Shown one piece after another: positions 10,944 through 23,110 of a stretch of 64,000 bases of DNA. How positions within the stretch are numbered: the first letter of the stretch is position 1; each line of letters begins with the position of its first letter. Under the pieces are notes generated by a model that worked only from the letters and a program-made list of their open reading frames with translations, was not told the origin of the DNA and searched no databases. Origin of the DNA: Balanoglossus misakiensis. Lineage: Eukaryota; Hemichordata. The translations under genes were made by a program, and so were the position numbers. Location: NCBI GenBank assembly GCA_040954595.2, contig CM082586.2, positions 11,036,001 to 11,100,000 of the forward strand, in the 5' to 3' direction.

Positions 10944-11594
10944 AAAAACTGCAGAAGCTACACAAAACATTAATACTGAAAACATGGCAAACAGTTGTTG
11001 CTAACGGGGTTTTAAATCTCCCTTATAGATATTTTTGAACTCCCAATTTATGATTATTGACTGTTTGATTGATTAGTTGTTGCACAAATGATAGTATTAT
11101 CAAAGTAAATAATATCTGTGAGAAATTTCTTTTCATATTTATTTGAATATGGATAGGGTAAGATGGGGGTTAAACAAAACTACATTTGTTCAAAAGTGGC
11201 AAAAACACAAATATGCAAAAATCACTATAATTGTACACCATCTTACTTAAATCACTACAAGGAACATTCCTGTCAAAGTTCAAAGCAATCTGACAAGCGC
11301 TTTCAGACACAGCGAATTTGATAACCATCTACAAATATATTTTTATTTTTTAAACAATTCTTTTACAACACCTTACTTGGGTTACCCCCCTAGGAATCTG
11401 CATTCTGAGCAAAAATTACAAAATTGCTCAAAATTATAAATATACCAATTTCACAACAATTTGCAATTTGGACAAAAACTATGGCTTTCAGAAAGGAAGA
11501 TTTTTCTTTACCAATAATGCAGTAAAAGACAAAACAATAAAAATAGAAAATTCATAATATTAGCTCAAAACAAAACATACAGGACTGTATGGCA

Positions 11595-12340
11595 TTTATT
11601 GACATTTATAAGAATATGGACAGGGTATGATAGGGGGGGGGGAATTATAAATTCCAAGGGGGTCATCAATTTTTTGTCATAGCTTTTTGGGGCCATAGAA
11701 AAAATAACCTAAAAAGTAGGAAATCCTACGTCCCCCTAAGCTTTCATTCTGGCCAACAACTTTTTATGAAGGCTTCTGCAGTTGTTAAAAACAGATTGCC
11801 TGCTATGTTAGACTATCAATCTATAGAGGGGATGAAAAATGTCCTTTTGTCAAGTGTCTGGATTTTGATAACTTCAACAGGTAAAAATATATTTGTAGAT
11901 GTTTATCAAATTCGCTATGTCTGAAACAGTATGCTTGCAAATGTATTAATATAGTCAGATAATATGAATAGTGAAGATAGCAAAACAAACAGGTTTATGC
12001 TTATAGCCATAACTTCTATTAGTGATGTACATGTTGTACTTAGCAAATAATTGTTATGATCAACTTGGTTTTTATTGCACAAGATCTTTTTATTGCATCC
12101 ATGTTTCGTTTCATTCTGGATAATAGTCTGTCTAAATAAGTTAACAGGCTTGATGAGGGTTATTTTAAACAGCGTTCTCAAAAAACCTGCAATGTCATGC
12201 CCTATATTTATAAAGTTGAGGAGAGGTTGTATTCCTAGCAGGATGTTGAAATCATTGGAGGACAAACCCTGCCAGTACCAAAAGTTGCTGGGTGTTATAA
12301 ATGTTTGAGTAACCCCCCCCCCCCTTCCCCAATAACACAA
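11595..12340. other. Insertion-like block present only in duplication copy 1
   Basis: Bounded by a G-run (11628-11641) and a C-run (12316-12327). About 11880-11925 is an inverted copy of about 11305-11345 (CAGACA/ATAGCGAATTTGATAA). A 141-codon minus-strand frame (11915-12340) covers much of it. Its composition is hydrophobic and AT-driven and I recognise no family, so I do not call it a gene. Confidence 0.45.
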
Positions 12341-12359
12341 TATATACTAAAACATTTTT

Positions 12360-12968
12360 ACAACATCTTACTCAGTTTACCCTTAGGAATATGCCTACCA
12401 AATCAATCTGGCATGCAGTTTTAAAGAAAAAAAAAATGACCAAAAGTGGCAAAAATTGCTCAAAATTAAAATATGCAAATTTTTCAACAATTTGAACAAA
12501 ACTTTGGTTACTCAGACAACCATTAGAAGCTTCATACTAAAATTCAAAGAATGAGGCCTATAACTTTAAGAAATGATGATTTCTTTACCAATAATGTGGA
12601 ATAATACAAAAAATGCATAAAAGATTTTTGGCATAAAAAATTAAAAATCGATAATATTAGCTCAAAACATACAGGACTGTTTGAGGTAGACATAAGGTAC
12701 ATGCATACTGATTTTCAAATGAATGTGACCAGTGGTTGTTGAGTTTGAGTTTTGACCAATTTCACATTTTCCTAGCTAATTTGCATATTTTTGGCAATGA
12801 CAGCTTCATTTGAACAAACTCCAATCTTCAGCCTGGCCTGCATCTACACACCAAATATCGAGGTCATATGCCCAGCGGTTTTCAAGTTTGTGATGTGGAC
12901 GGACATACAGACATACATACATACATCCACCGATATCATAAGGTCCCATGGTAAAGCAAATGGGACCT
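12360..12968. repeat. Dispersed modular repeat with terminal hairpin
   Basis: Same family as 9480-10943, with AGAAGCTTCATACTAAA, TAGCTAATTTGCATATTTTT and CACACCAAATATCGAGGTCA modules. A GACATACAGACATACATACA tail leads to a perfect 9-bp hairpin: AGGTCCCAT (12941-12949) with ATGGGACCT (12960-12968). Confidence 0.8.
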
Positions 12969-13467
12969 TACAAAACTATGATAACTCAGATCACCTATGA
13001 AGCTTCATACTAAATTTCAAATAAGTCAGCTGATCAATTCCAGAAAAGCAGATTTTCTACCGATAATGTGGAAAGAGACAAAAAATACATAAAAAATCGA
13101 AAATTCACATTAGCTCACGACATATAGAACTGTGTGAGGTTAACATAACTTACAGGAATACCAATTTTCAATTTTGAAAGCAATTTGCTCAGTAGTTGTC
13201 GAGTTCCCGAGTTTGGACGAATTTGACACTTTCCCAGCTAATTTGCATATTTTGGCAATGACAACTTCATTTTGACAACTCCCACTTAATGCCCTGCCTG
13301 CATCTCCACACTAAATATCAAGGTCACATGCCAGTGGTTTCCAAGTGTTTGATATTGATAGACATACAGACAAACATCCATACAGACATCCATATATACA
13401 GGTGCAACTGATCCCATAAGGTCCCATGGTATAAATACATATACCTGCACCAAATGGGACCTAATAA
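12969..13467. repeat. Dispersed modular repeat with terminal hairpin, adjacent member
   Basis: It follows the previous member directly. Same module order, same tail, and a hairpin AGGTCCCAT (13419-13427) with ATGGGACCT (13454-13462). Its paralogue is 20160-20640. Confidence 0.8.
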
Positions 13468-14160
13468 TTCTGATAAAATGCCTACATAGTAAGTTTAAAA
13501 ACCAATTGTACCTTCAACGTCCTTGGACAACAATGGCTAATATTACTTGCCAAGGGCGACTAGAATTTTGGGGGCCTGATGCAATTCTGATACATGTACT
13601 TCATGATTTAGAGATATTGTGAAAATCCTGTCAACCGAATTACAGGGAAATCAGATTTTCCATGTAAAATCATATCACCCAAAAATGTCAAGTGTCGAAA
13701 ATAATTTTGAAACAAAAGTCTACTCAAAATCATACCAAAATTTAAATTTTAAAGCAGTACGTTAGGCAAGCAATTTGAGAATGAAGAAACTTACAAAAAA
13801 ATTATAAATTGAAAATAACTTACAAATGCCGTACACAAACTTACAATCACTACCATATTACTGTACAAGTTAAAAGGACATTGTACCAGCAGAGACATTG
13901 CGATCGAGCAATCCCCAAGATATACATGACATGGTCTAATTACAAATATTGAATATGTAAAATAGGTACACAACACTTCCATTCTTTCAGTACAGTCAGC
14001 TGCTTGTTAACAATAGGCATGTAGCTATTTCATCAAATTTACAGCCCAAGTCATGCCTATACAATTCTCCCTTAAGCTACCCTAAGTGAGTGATGAAAAT
14101 CTCATATGGTCGACAATTGATGGCCGATTTTTGCCATGTTAAAGAAATGGGAGTTCATAA

Positions 14161-14944
14161 GGCTGCATTCACAAACACCTCTGGCGAGGGGGGGGGGCAG
14201 GAGAATTGAGCGGGGGGGGATTTGAAAAAATTGAAGGTATGTAAGGGGGGATTTGAAATAATTTAGGGACTGAAAGGGGGGACTTGAAAACTTTGACGAC
14301 TAAATATTTATTTTGAGTCCACAAAAATGCAGTTTCGCGCCCTTTATTTTACACCCCCTCCCACACCCACCCCCCTCCATTCATCAACACCTTTCAATCA
14401 TTAACTGGTTTATCTAGTGTCCCATGTCAGGGGACTTGCCCCCACCCCATGATAACTTTGAGCGGCGACGGTTAAATTTATCCTCCCCAACATACTGGTA
14501 GTTGAGTTAATTTGCTTTTGCCGGGTTCATAAAAATGCAGCTTTGAGCTCTGTATTTTATAAAATTTTCTTACGTGGGAGGGGGACACCCCTTCCCACAC
14601 CCACCCCCTTCAATTCCCGGTTTACAATGTCTCCCAACACAGAATACAAATACTTAAAAAATAAAAACCATGTTCAGTTTTAATACCCACTGATGAGGGG
14701 AAACATCAGTTTCAAAGTCTTTTCATGGGAGCGCTGTTTTTCTTTTTTACAAGATAGATAAGTGATGTGTTTTGCTCTGTGAAAGAAAATGGGGGGGGGG
14801 GGGATTTTAAAATTTTGGCAGTTCAGAAGGGGGTGGGGGATTTGAAAATATTTCGGGTTGTGTACAGGGGGGGGGCATGTGAAAATTAGCAGTAAAAAAA
14901 TTGAATTCTCCCCCCCCCATCCAGAGGTGTTTGTGAATGGAGCC
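14161..14944. mobile_element. TAA-flanked DNA transposon (784 bp, PIF/Harbinger-like) with G-rich tracts
   Basis: The ends are GGCTGCATTCACAAACACCT (14161) and, at the right, AGGTGTTTGTGAATGGAGCC (to 14944), inverted repeats with about two mismatches. TAA stands on both sides (14158-14160, 14945-14947). In duplication copy 2 the same site reads GAGTTCATAAGCTAAAATG with no element, a related empty site showing that the boundaries are real and that the insertion followed the duplication or was lost from copy 2. A TAA/TTA 3-bp duplication is typical of PIF/Harbinger. The interior has G-runs of 6-13 and matching C-runs, and no transposase frame. Confidence 0.88.
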
Positions 14945-15375
14945 TAAGCTAAAGCTAAAGTGATAATGGGTCATAACAGACAAAATAACAAAATGTGAAA
15001 AACATTTAATGAGTTTAATATGCTAACTACGGAGACAGACATGTTTGACCAAAGCATGAAATACACAAAATGTATCATTTCTTCCACCTCTTACTACAGT
15101 GGGTTGTAGACTTTTCGCCCAGAATGCAATGTGATTTGACCCCCTAGCGCAAAGTGAAAACCTATTTAAGGCAGCCAGAATTTTCTGCATAGTATGACGG
15201 AAACATTTGTAAAGTCATGGCTAGCGTGGGCTGGTAAGTTTATATGGGGCTCTCCATGATAACCAGTTGTGGCTTACCACCACCATAATTTTGAAAGGGC
15301 GACTTCACTATTTGATGGGAAAAGGTAGCCTTTACAAACAAGCTATGGAGCATGTATACAGCAAGTTGTGCTTAC

Positions 15376-15448
15376 CGGAAAGCGGTCTTGGATCAGGCCT
15401 AGGTATTCTCTTCCTCCTCCGGCATACGTTGAAATGCTGTGTTTAAGA
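15376..15448 (-). CDS. Exon-like cassette A, copy 1 (73 bp, unidentified gene)
   Basis: On the minus strand, GATTCACAG precedes the segment and GTAAGC follows it, both good splice signals. Read with one leading base, the segment is open: it starts LKHSISTYAGGG and ends LIQDRFP. The only difference from cassette A copy 2 (CTA versus TTA) is synonymous in this frame. The incoming phase fits the outgoing phase of cassette B (…TG joined to T), so B then A would splice in frame. I do not recognise the product. No start codon or conserved domain is visible, and a non-coding exon remains possible. Confidence 0.35.
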
Positions 15449-16625
15449 CTGTGAATCAAATATTTGCTTATCAATTAGTAACCAATCAACCTTGCTTTAG
15501 AATTATTTGGGCCATACTAATTAGTGAAAATATGCAAAACATGGTATAATATAGGGTCAGACTGTGCTGCGATAATGTACGTGGAATACGAATCAGAGAA
15601 ATCTGTAACAGCGATCTTGAAACTCCATTTACATCAGTACTGCAGTAAAGTGGTCCACATGGGTATACCACAAACATGGCAGTTAGGTGACAAGTGAAAC
15701 TGACATCATATCTGTAAACGACAGGTGTACACACACTTTGACATCTACGTAACACTGTACAATGATTTCTTAATGTTTGTTGTGAAAATGAAACTTACAT
15801 TTGATCCACCTCACTTTTCATACAACTGATTAGCGCAAGAATGTAAATTGTTGGCAATTATAAAACATTTATTTTACTATAGAAAAGTAAGCCTTTACAT
15901 TTAAACTTTGAATATCAGTATACTAAAATGTTTCAAACGTGGCTGTCAGTATATCTCATGGCATGGTGGCAGAAGTACATGTTGTTACCAGGGAAGACAC
16001 ATTGAACATAGACAAGCGCACTAGTCGCTTGGTGATTTTTCATCTAGATTCTCAAAACTTTCTGTGCATTTGGTAGCTTTGAGCAAGTTTCTGGTACTGA
16101 GCTGAGTTTCGAATTTGGAACTGGGCTGCTTTGGCTTTGATTACCATGGGCCAATATGATCTTATGCACACATTTTTGAAAAAAACTCCAGCCTGTTTGT
16201 GTCGTGATCTATATTTTTCTTTGTGGCCTAAGGTATTGTTTTATTTCACTATAAACAACATTACTTTCCTTCATGTGTCTATATATAATAATAGATCTCT
16301 TAGCCAGTTTGATGAAGCATAGTGTTGGACTAGCACACTTTCAGCCAAAATTACGGTATCTCCCCGTGTATTGGTATGGGAGTAATTTCTAGCTATATGG
16401 TTAAGGAAATGCATCCAAATTTAATTTATGCTTCACATGAAGATTTGAACTTGACCATTTAATTCATGTCATCACGATCATATCACAGGCAATCGAGGCT
16501 AGAATTCGAAGGAAAAAAGTATTGATAACTGGAAGGTGTAAATTAGTTCGTAGACATACATTGTTTCCTATTGTTTCGGTTGTGCCACGCCCGATAAAAG
16601 CAAATATACAGCAAGTCATGCTTAC

Positions 16626-16700
16626 CATTGAGCGGTCTTAAACTCGCCCCAGACGAGGAAGAGAATCCCGAGTTGAAATGCAGACAATTTCAGGCAGCAT
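16626..16700 (-). CDS. Exon-like cassette B, copy 1 (75 bp, unidentified gene)
   Basis: On the minus strand, GATTCACAG lies upstream and GTAAGC downstream, with TGACTTGCTGTAT beyond the donor, much as in cassette A. Read with one leading base, the frame is open and hydrophobic (LKLSAFQLGILFLV). Compared with copy 2 at 23111-23185 there are four substitutions in the reading frame. Three are synonymous (TTG/CTG, GCA/GCG, CTC/CTT) and one changes W to R. It ends with two extra bases that fit cassette A. The evidence is suggestive only, because so few sites differ. Confidence 0.35.
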
Positions 16701-16747
16701 CTGTGAATCAAATAGATATAGAAGTTAGTAACCAGTCATAGTAGCTC

Positions 16748-17214
16748 TAAGTTGGGTGTAAAAGTCTAAGTTGGGTGTACTAACTCTCCTTGTTAACAGT
16801 AACTTTCAAAGAAACTGAGCAATTGGTTAAAAAGATTTGCTATCCAAAAACAAAGAAATTTACAACAAACTACCTAAATATTGACAACCAGAATTTAATC
16901 AAAGTTGCACATACATGTACATGTGTTATGAAATTGTTAACTAACTTCCAAAGCAATCAGGAACCAGATATTAACTGAATATGCTCACGTGCAGTACTGT
17001 GATTGGTTGACAGAATAACAAGATTAGAAAAACCAGTTTTAAACCATTTTGGTTTATAGTGTATATGGTGTAAGGGTTGTGTGTTGCACCATTGTGAAAT
17101 GTAAACATGTTTGTGGAATTGTTGCCTTGTCAATTTTTGTAAGGGGTTATGAGTCATGTACCCCATCCTGAACTGCATAAAAATAATAAGTCTATGGAAT
17201 TCTAAAACTCTTTG
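16748..17214. other. Spacer between duplication copies, no recognised gene
   Basis: AT-rich. The minus-strand frame 16957-17388 (143 codons) has no recognisable domain and runs into dispersed-repeat sequence, so it is not called. Confidence 0.45.
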
Positions 17215-18120
17215 ATCAAAAATGGCAAGAAATATACCAAAAAGTATGAATATTTCACCAGATTTCAACAAATCTGATTTCTGTTCATGCCTAAGAACCT
17301 CTTTAACAAGTTTCAATAAGGAAGACATTTTGGCAAACAACAGGAAATTCAGACAAATCTGACTGATATCACATATATGAATTCCCATTCAAAGTTTCCA
17401 ACCAATTGGACTTGTGGTATTACCGAAGACTATTTGGCCAAACCCTGCAGAAATTCCCAAAAAATACAATTATGCAAATTTCATTACAATTTGATCATAT
17501 CTGACTGAGATCACCCCTAGAAACCCAAATACAAAGTATCAAAACAATTGCACCTACATTTCACAGGATTGGATTTTTTGGCAAAAACAGGAAATATTGC
17601 CCAAAAATGCATTTTTGCAAATTTCACCACCGTTTGCACAAATGTGATTCAGGTAAGCCCTATGAACCTCCATACCAAGTTTCCAATCAATTGGACATGT
17701 AATTTCAGAGAAAATTTTTTTTTAACAAAACTGCAGAAAATTCCCCAAAAAATTCATAAAAAATAGGAAACGCCAGATACTGACTCCACCTGAACAAAAT
17801 CATACTAGGTCTTCCCAAAGTACTTGCACACCAATGCACGCCAATTTTTAACTTAATCTGATCCGCTGTTATTAAGTTTTTCAATTTTGACTATTTGAAC
17901 ATTTTTCCAGTTAATACCAGTATGCATTTTTTCGCAATAACAATTTCTATGTACACACTAAATATCAGTAGTTTCAAGTTTTTGATGTTGATGGACATAC
18001 ACATACATACATCAATACATTAAGACGAAACTAATCCATTCACAAAATACATAATTCTGTATGAGGCACACATACAGACATACATAGCCGACGGACACCA
18101 ACTTATGCTATAAGCTGACA
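17215..18120. repeat. Dispersed modular repeat family member
   Basis: Repeated CAAATTTCA, TACCAAGTTTCCAATCAATTGGAC and GCATTTTT modules run at intervals of about 140-170 bp. A GGACATACACATACATACATC tail follows and a second CACACATACAGACATACAT stretch lies near 18065. Confidence 0.7.
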
Positions 18121-18939
18121 TTTATATACATGTTAGCCAAAAACCAAAATCAACCTCAAAATAGACATTAAAATATATTGCACCACCATGAGAAGACAAA
18201 TTCATTTTTTGACAAATTTTCTGGGGCGTCATTGATATAGCATGGCATATTGTCAAAGTACGTAGGCTCTGTGATAAGATTCCATACACACAAAATGGTA
18301 ACCTTGGAAGTCCAGCTGACGTAGTTATGCAATGGCGTCTCGTGTATTCCGTCGCCAAAAAATCATCGTAAACTAATTGATAGTCGGGGTCACAATTCAA
18401 GACGACTTTCTCTAAATTCTTTATGAATGGATTAAATCGAAATCGAAATGTTGACGTATGACATACGGAATGAGATCTGAACAGACATTCAATGTTATCA
18501 TTCTCGCTCGATCACATATTGGGTAGGCCATCTAGCAATCGCTATATAGTATTGGCGATAACAGACTGTCTATAAACACACAAAACGGATTTTACTGTTG
18601 AGTGTGATCAACCGCCATGTTATTTTTCTCTGAACAATAGACAAATAGAAAGCCTGGTGACATTTTGAGATTGACTGCGTGAGGACCACAATATGCGTGA
18701 ATCATTTACGGTTTGTCTTGATGAATGGGTCACGTCATAGTCATAACGCGGATTCGGCTGCACGCCAACTATCCGCCATATTGTCTCCACTAACTTACTC
18801 GTAAGTAGTTTCAAACTTCATTTGAAAAGAGTATTCGTCTGACGGTCCTGTAGATTAACAATTTACGCTCTATGAAGCAACTAAACAACGTTAGCTTCCT
18901 TGTGGATTCACGTAGGGAAGTTATTCGTAACGACGGGTA
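18121..18939. other. Lower-repeat stretch, no gene supported
   Basis: More CG dinucleotides and fewer recognisable repeat modules than the surroundings. Frames at 18122-18400 and 18620-18814 (minus) have no family resemblance. A promoter or 5' region of an unseen gene is conceivable but nothing here proves it. Confidence 0.4.
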
Positions 18940-19291
18940 CAGCGTCTGAGCATGGACAGAACCACGGCAATATCGCCAGGAATGTCTCATTTCACAGCGC
19001 CCTCAAACAGTCGATCTCCTCAAACTATCGTTTCCACTGGTCATATATGCAGCATTAACGAAAGCTCTCATAGACAACCATGTAATAGAAAAATTAAAAC
19101 TTTAATAACTTCATTAATATCAAAGCCACACCCACCAAAACCTTTTCAGTTCTTGCCATATGATATCTGAACCTGTGTACTAAATTTGGTTGAAATCGGT
19201 TCAGCGGTTCTTGAGATATCGGGTATACAGACAGACACACACATACACAGACATCGCTAAACTATAAGCTCACGTGATTTTCAGGTGAGCT
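18940..19291. repeat. Dispersed repeat ending in a AGCTCAC hairpin
   Basis: The 3' part carries GGTTGAAATCGGTTCAGCGG and TTCTTGAGATATCGGG, then a CAGACAGACACACACATAC tail. It ends in a hairpin with a perfect 7-bp stem, AGCTCAC (19267-19273) and GTGAGCT (19285-19291). The design (modules, CAGACA/ACATAC tail, closing hairpin) is the same as for the AGGTCCCAT family, but the hairpin sequence differs. Confidence 0.65.
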
Positions 19292-19330
19292 AAAAATTGG
19301 GTTACCCCTAGGAATATTCCTACCATATTT

Positions 19331-20120
19331 CAAAGCCATCAAAAAAGCAGTTTCAAAGAAAAACACATTTGTTCAAAAGTGGCAAAAACACAAATATGCA
19401 AACATCTCTATAATTGTACACCATCTTACTTCAATCACTACAAGGAACATTCCTGCCAAAATTCAAAGCAATCTGACAAGGGTTTGAACGGTTTAACAGA
19501 AAACAGTTTTTGACAAAGATTGCAAAAAATATCCCCAATAACACAAGCACGCAGTTTTAACCATTTTTATGACATCTTCCTTGGGTTACCCCTGGGAATC
19601 TGCCTACCAAATTGCAAAGCATTCTGACCATAATTGGCAAAATTGCTCAAAATTATAAATATGCCTATTTTACAACAATCTGAACAAAAAATATGGTAAC
19701 TCGGACCACCCATAGGAAGCTTCATACTAAATTTCGAAGGAGTCGGACTATCGCTTTCAGAAGTGAAGATTTTTTTTTACCAATAATGTGGAAAAAGACA
19801 AAAAAAATTAATAAACATTAGAAAATTCATAATATTAGCTCACAACATACAGGACTGTATGGGGTTCATTGACATACCAATCTGACCAGTGGTTGTCAAG
19901 TTTCTGACTTTTGACCAATTTCACATTTACACAGGTAATATTTTGGCAATGACAATTTCATTTGAACAAAATCCCATCTACAGCCCCGCCTGCATCTACA
20001 CACTAAATATGGAAGTGATATGCCCAGCGGTTTTCATCCATTCACTCATACATACAAATGCAACTGATTCCATAAGGTCCCAATCGTATATATGTACATA
20101 AACCAAATGGGACCTAAAAA
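19331..20120. repeat. Dispersed modular repeat with degraded terminal hairpin (copy 2)
   Basis: Same module order as 12360-12968. The terminal hairpin is degraded on its left arm (AGGTCCCAA at 20075-20083 against ATGGGACCT at 20107-20115). Confidence 0.75.
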
Positions 20121-20159
20121 TTGCTCCAAAATTATAAATACGCAATTTTTGGCAACAAT

Positions 20160-20640
20160 TTAAACAAAACTATGGTTGGTAACTCAGATCACCTATGAAG
20201 CTTCATAATAAATTTCAAACAAGTCAGCTGATCAATTCCAGAAAAGTAGGTTTTTACCGACAATGTGGAAAGAGAAAAAAAAATGCTTAAAAATAGAAAA
20301 TTCACATTATTAGCTCACAACATGTAGAATTGTGAGAGGATACCATAAGGTACATGCATACCAATTATCAATTTTGAAAGCAATTTGCCCAGTAGTTGTT
20401 GAGTTCCCAAGTTTTGACGAATTTGACACTTTCCCAGCTAATTTGCATATTTTGGCAATGACAACTTCACTGAGACAAACTCCCATCTACTGCCCTGTCT
20501 GCACATTAAATATCAAGGTGAAATGCCAGTAGTTTCCAAATGTTTGATGTTGATGGACATACAAACATCCATACATACAGGTGCAACTGATCCCGTAAGG
20601 TACCATGGTATAAATACATATACCAAATGGGACCTAATAA
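20160..20640. repeat. Dispersed modular repeat with terminal hairpin (copy 2, second member)
   Basis: Paralogue of 12969-13467. Hairpin AGGTACCAT (20598-20606) with ATGGGACCT (20627-20635), one mismatch. Confidence 0.78.
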
Positions 20641-22110
20641 TTCTGATAAAATGCGTACATACGTACATACATACAAGTCAGCAATAAGGAGACGGGATAG
20701 TGGGCTGGCACTGAGTGTCTATTTCTATTGCAAATTATAAACATGCAGCAAGTGTAAAAACCACATGTACCTTCAACGTCCTTGGACAACACATTTTTGT
20801 AACTTTCCCAGATCAATGGCTAATATTACTTGCCAAAGGCGACTAGAATTTTGAGGGCCTGATGCAAGTCTGATACATGTACTTCATGATTTAGAGATAT
20901 GATGAAAATCCTGTCAACCGAATTACAGGGAAATCAGATTTTCCATGTAAAATCATATCACCCAAAAGTGTCAAAAATAATTTTGAAACAAAAAGTCTAC
21001 TCAAAATCATACCAAAATTTAAATGTTAATGCAGTACGTTAGGCAAGCAATTTGAGAATGAAGAAACTTACAAAATAATTTATAAATTGTAAATAATTTA
21101 CAAATGCCGCACACAAACTTACAATTACTACCATATTACTGAACATGTTAAAAGGACATTGTACCAGCAGAGACATTGTGATCGAGCAATCCCCAAGATA
21201 TACATGACATGGTCTAATTACAAATATTGAATATGTAAAATATGTACACAACACTTCCAGTCTTACAGTACAGTCAGCTGCTTGTGAACAATAGTCATGT
21301 AGCTATTTCATCAAATTTACAGCCCAAGTCTTGCCTATACAATTCTCCCTACTTTAAACACGTTTTAAGCTACCCTAAATGAGTGATGAAAATCTCATAC
21401 GGTCGATAATTTCAAGATGGCCGATTTTTGCCATGTTAAAGAAATGGGAGTTCATAAGCTAAAATGATGATGGGTCATTCTTGAACTTTTTAACAGAAAA
21501 AATAGCAAAAGTGAAAAAAAGTTTAATATGCTAACTACCGAGACAGAAATGTTTGACCGAAGGAAGTCATGAAATACAGTAAACATATCATTTCTTCTAT
21601 CTCTTACTACAGTTGGTTATGGACTTTCCGCCCAGAATGCAATGAGATTTGACACCTAGCGCAAAGTGAAAAACCTATTTAAGGCAGCCAGAATTTTCTG
21701 CATAGTATGACGGAAACATTTGTAAAGTCATGGCTAGCATGGGTTGGCAGGTTTATGGGACCCGCTCAGGTTCCCTCGAATAACACATAATGCATGATTG
21801 GTGACTGATTATTGTTTATTTGTTGATTTTGTCACATTTTCAGAAAAATCCCTATCAATCAGTCATATTTGTTTGGCCTTGCTATACAGCGCAATATGAA
21901 TCTTGTTGACTGAAATTGTTGAGGATAGTGGTACATAAAGGTTACCAATTGGAAAATATTAAAATGATTATTAGTGGTGTCCAACTCTTCATGATAACCA
22001 GTTGTGGCTTGCCACCACCATAATTTTAAAAGGGTGACTTCACTATTTGATGGGAAAAGGTAGCATTTACAAACAAGCTATGGAGCATGTATACAGCAAG
22101 GTGTGCTTAC

Positions 22111-22183
22111 CGGAAAGCGGTCTTGGATCAGGCCTAAGTATTCTCTTCCTCCTCCGGCATACGTTGAAATGCTGTGTTTAAGA
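22111..22183 (-). CDS. Exon-like cassette A, copy 2 (73 bp, unidentified gene)
   Basis: Copy of 15376-15448, with one synonymous change in the frame beginning LKHSISTYAGGG. Acceptor GATTCACAG and donor GTAAGC are kept on the minus strand. On the minus strand it lies downstream of cassette B copy 2 (23111-23185), with the 347-bp TTAA element in the stretch between them. That location fits an intron. The product is unknown. Confidence 0.35.
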
Positions 22184-22521
22184 CTGTGAATCAAATATAT
22201 GCAAATATTAATTAGTAACCAATCAACCTTGCTTTAGAATTATGTGGGCCATACAAATTAGTGAAAATATGCAAAACATGGTATAATATAGGGTCAGAAA
22301 AAATTTCCAGCCTGTTTGTGTCATGATTTACATTTTTCTTTCTGGCCTAAAGTATTGTTTTATTTCACTCTAAACAACATTACTTTCCTTCATGCGTCTA
22401 ATATAATAACAGATCTCTTAGCCAGTTTGATTAAGCATAGTTTTGGACTAGCACACGTTCAGCCAAAGTTAAAGTATCTCCCTGTGTATTGATATGGGAG
22501 TAATTTTAGCTATATGGTTAA

Positions 22522-22868
22522 AGTGACAAAGTCTCTATGTCGCTGTCCTTTTTCCATTAATTATGTTTGATACAAGACACTGTTTATGTCAATGTACATT
22601 TGGATATATAGTGAATAAATGATCAACCACACAAAACTTCCATCCCGCTTGTATGATATGAGAGTAAAAACTCGCCCAAAATGAATAAATGGTAAAGAAC
22701 GATTATTCATTTTGGCGAGTATTTTTACTATCGTGTCTACAAGTGGGACGGAAGTTGTGTGTGGCTGAACGTTCATTCACTATATATCTACATGTAGAAT
22801 AACAAACGGTGTCTTGTATCAAATATAATTAATGGAAAAAAGGGCAGCGAGAGAGAGACTTTGTCCCT
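22522..22868. mobile_element. TTAA-flanked palindromic MITE, AGGGACAAAG family (347 bp), with empty site
   Basis: TTAA occurs at 22518-22521 and 22869-22872. The ends are AGTGACAAAGTCTCT and AGAGACTTTGTCCCT. The two halves are inverted copies over most of their length, including CATTAATTATGTTTGATACA on the left and its complement near 22805-22835. Duplication copy 1 has the unoccupied site TATATGGTTAAGGAAATG with a single TTAA at 16401-16404. This is a related empty site that fixes the element's limits exactly. The superfamily is piggyBac or Kolobok by target site. No coding capacity. Confidence 0.93.
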
Positions 22869-23110
22869 TTAAGGAAATGCATCCACATTTATTTTATGCT
22901 CCACGTGAAGATTTGAACTTGTGAGTTGTCCATCTAATTCATGACATCACGATCATATCACAAGCAATCGAGGCCAGAATTCGAAGGGGAAAAAACAGGT
23001 ACATTGTATTGAAAGCTGGAATATGTAAATTAGTTCGTAGACATACATTTCTTCCTATTGTTTCGGTTGCAACACCCGATAAAAGCAAATATAAAGCAAG
23101 TCATGCTTAC

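Larger units (their letters stand above)
11160..16747. repeat. Segmental duplication, copy 1 (paralogue at about 19330-23232)
   Basis: Collinear similarity with copy 2 runs from AACTACATTTGTTCAAAAGT (near 11180) through the hairpin-ended repeats (12941-12968, 13419-13462), the CTTCAACGTCCTTGGACAAC segment (13514), both exon-like cassettes and TTAGTAACCAGTCATAG (16726-16742). Identity is high in the second half. Differences are mainly blocks: 14161-14944 and about 15558-16170 are present here only, and copy 2 has its own insertions. A stretch at about 11595-12340 also lacks a counterpart in copy 2. Confidence 0.85.

Noticed and set aside
11915-12340. 141-codon minus-strand frame as a membrane protein gene
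   Set aside because: Hydrophobicity comes from AT-rich composition. It ends in a C-run, lies in an insertion-like block and has no recognisable family.
15370-15460. U1 snRNA-like element (GCTTACCGG on the plus strand)
   Set aside because: Only the short ACTTACC-like word fits. The rest shows no U1 stem-loops, and the minus-strand exon reading explains the word as a splice donor.
16957-17388. 143-codon minus-strand frame
   Set aside because: Runs into dispersed-repeat sequence and has no domain or splice context.
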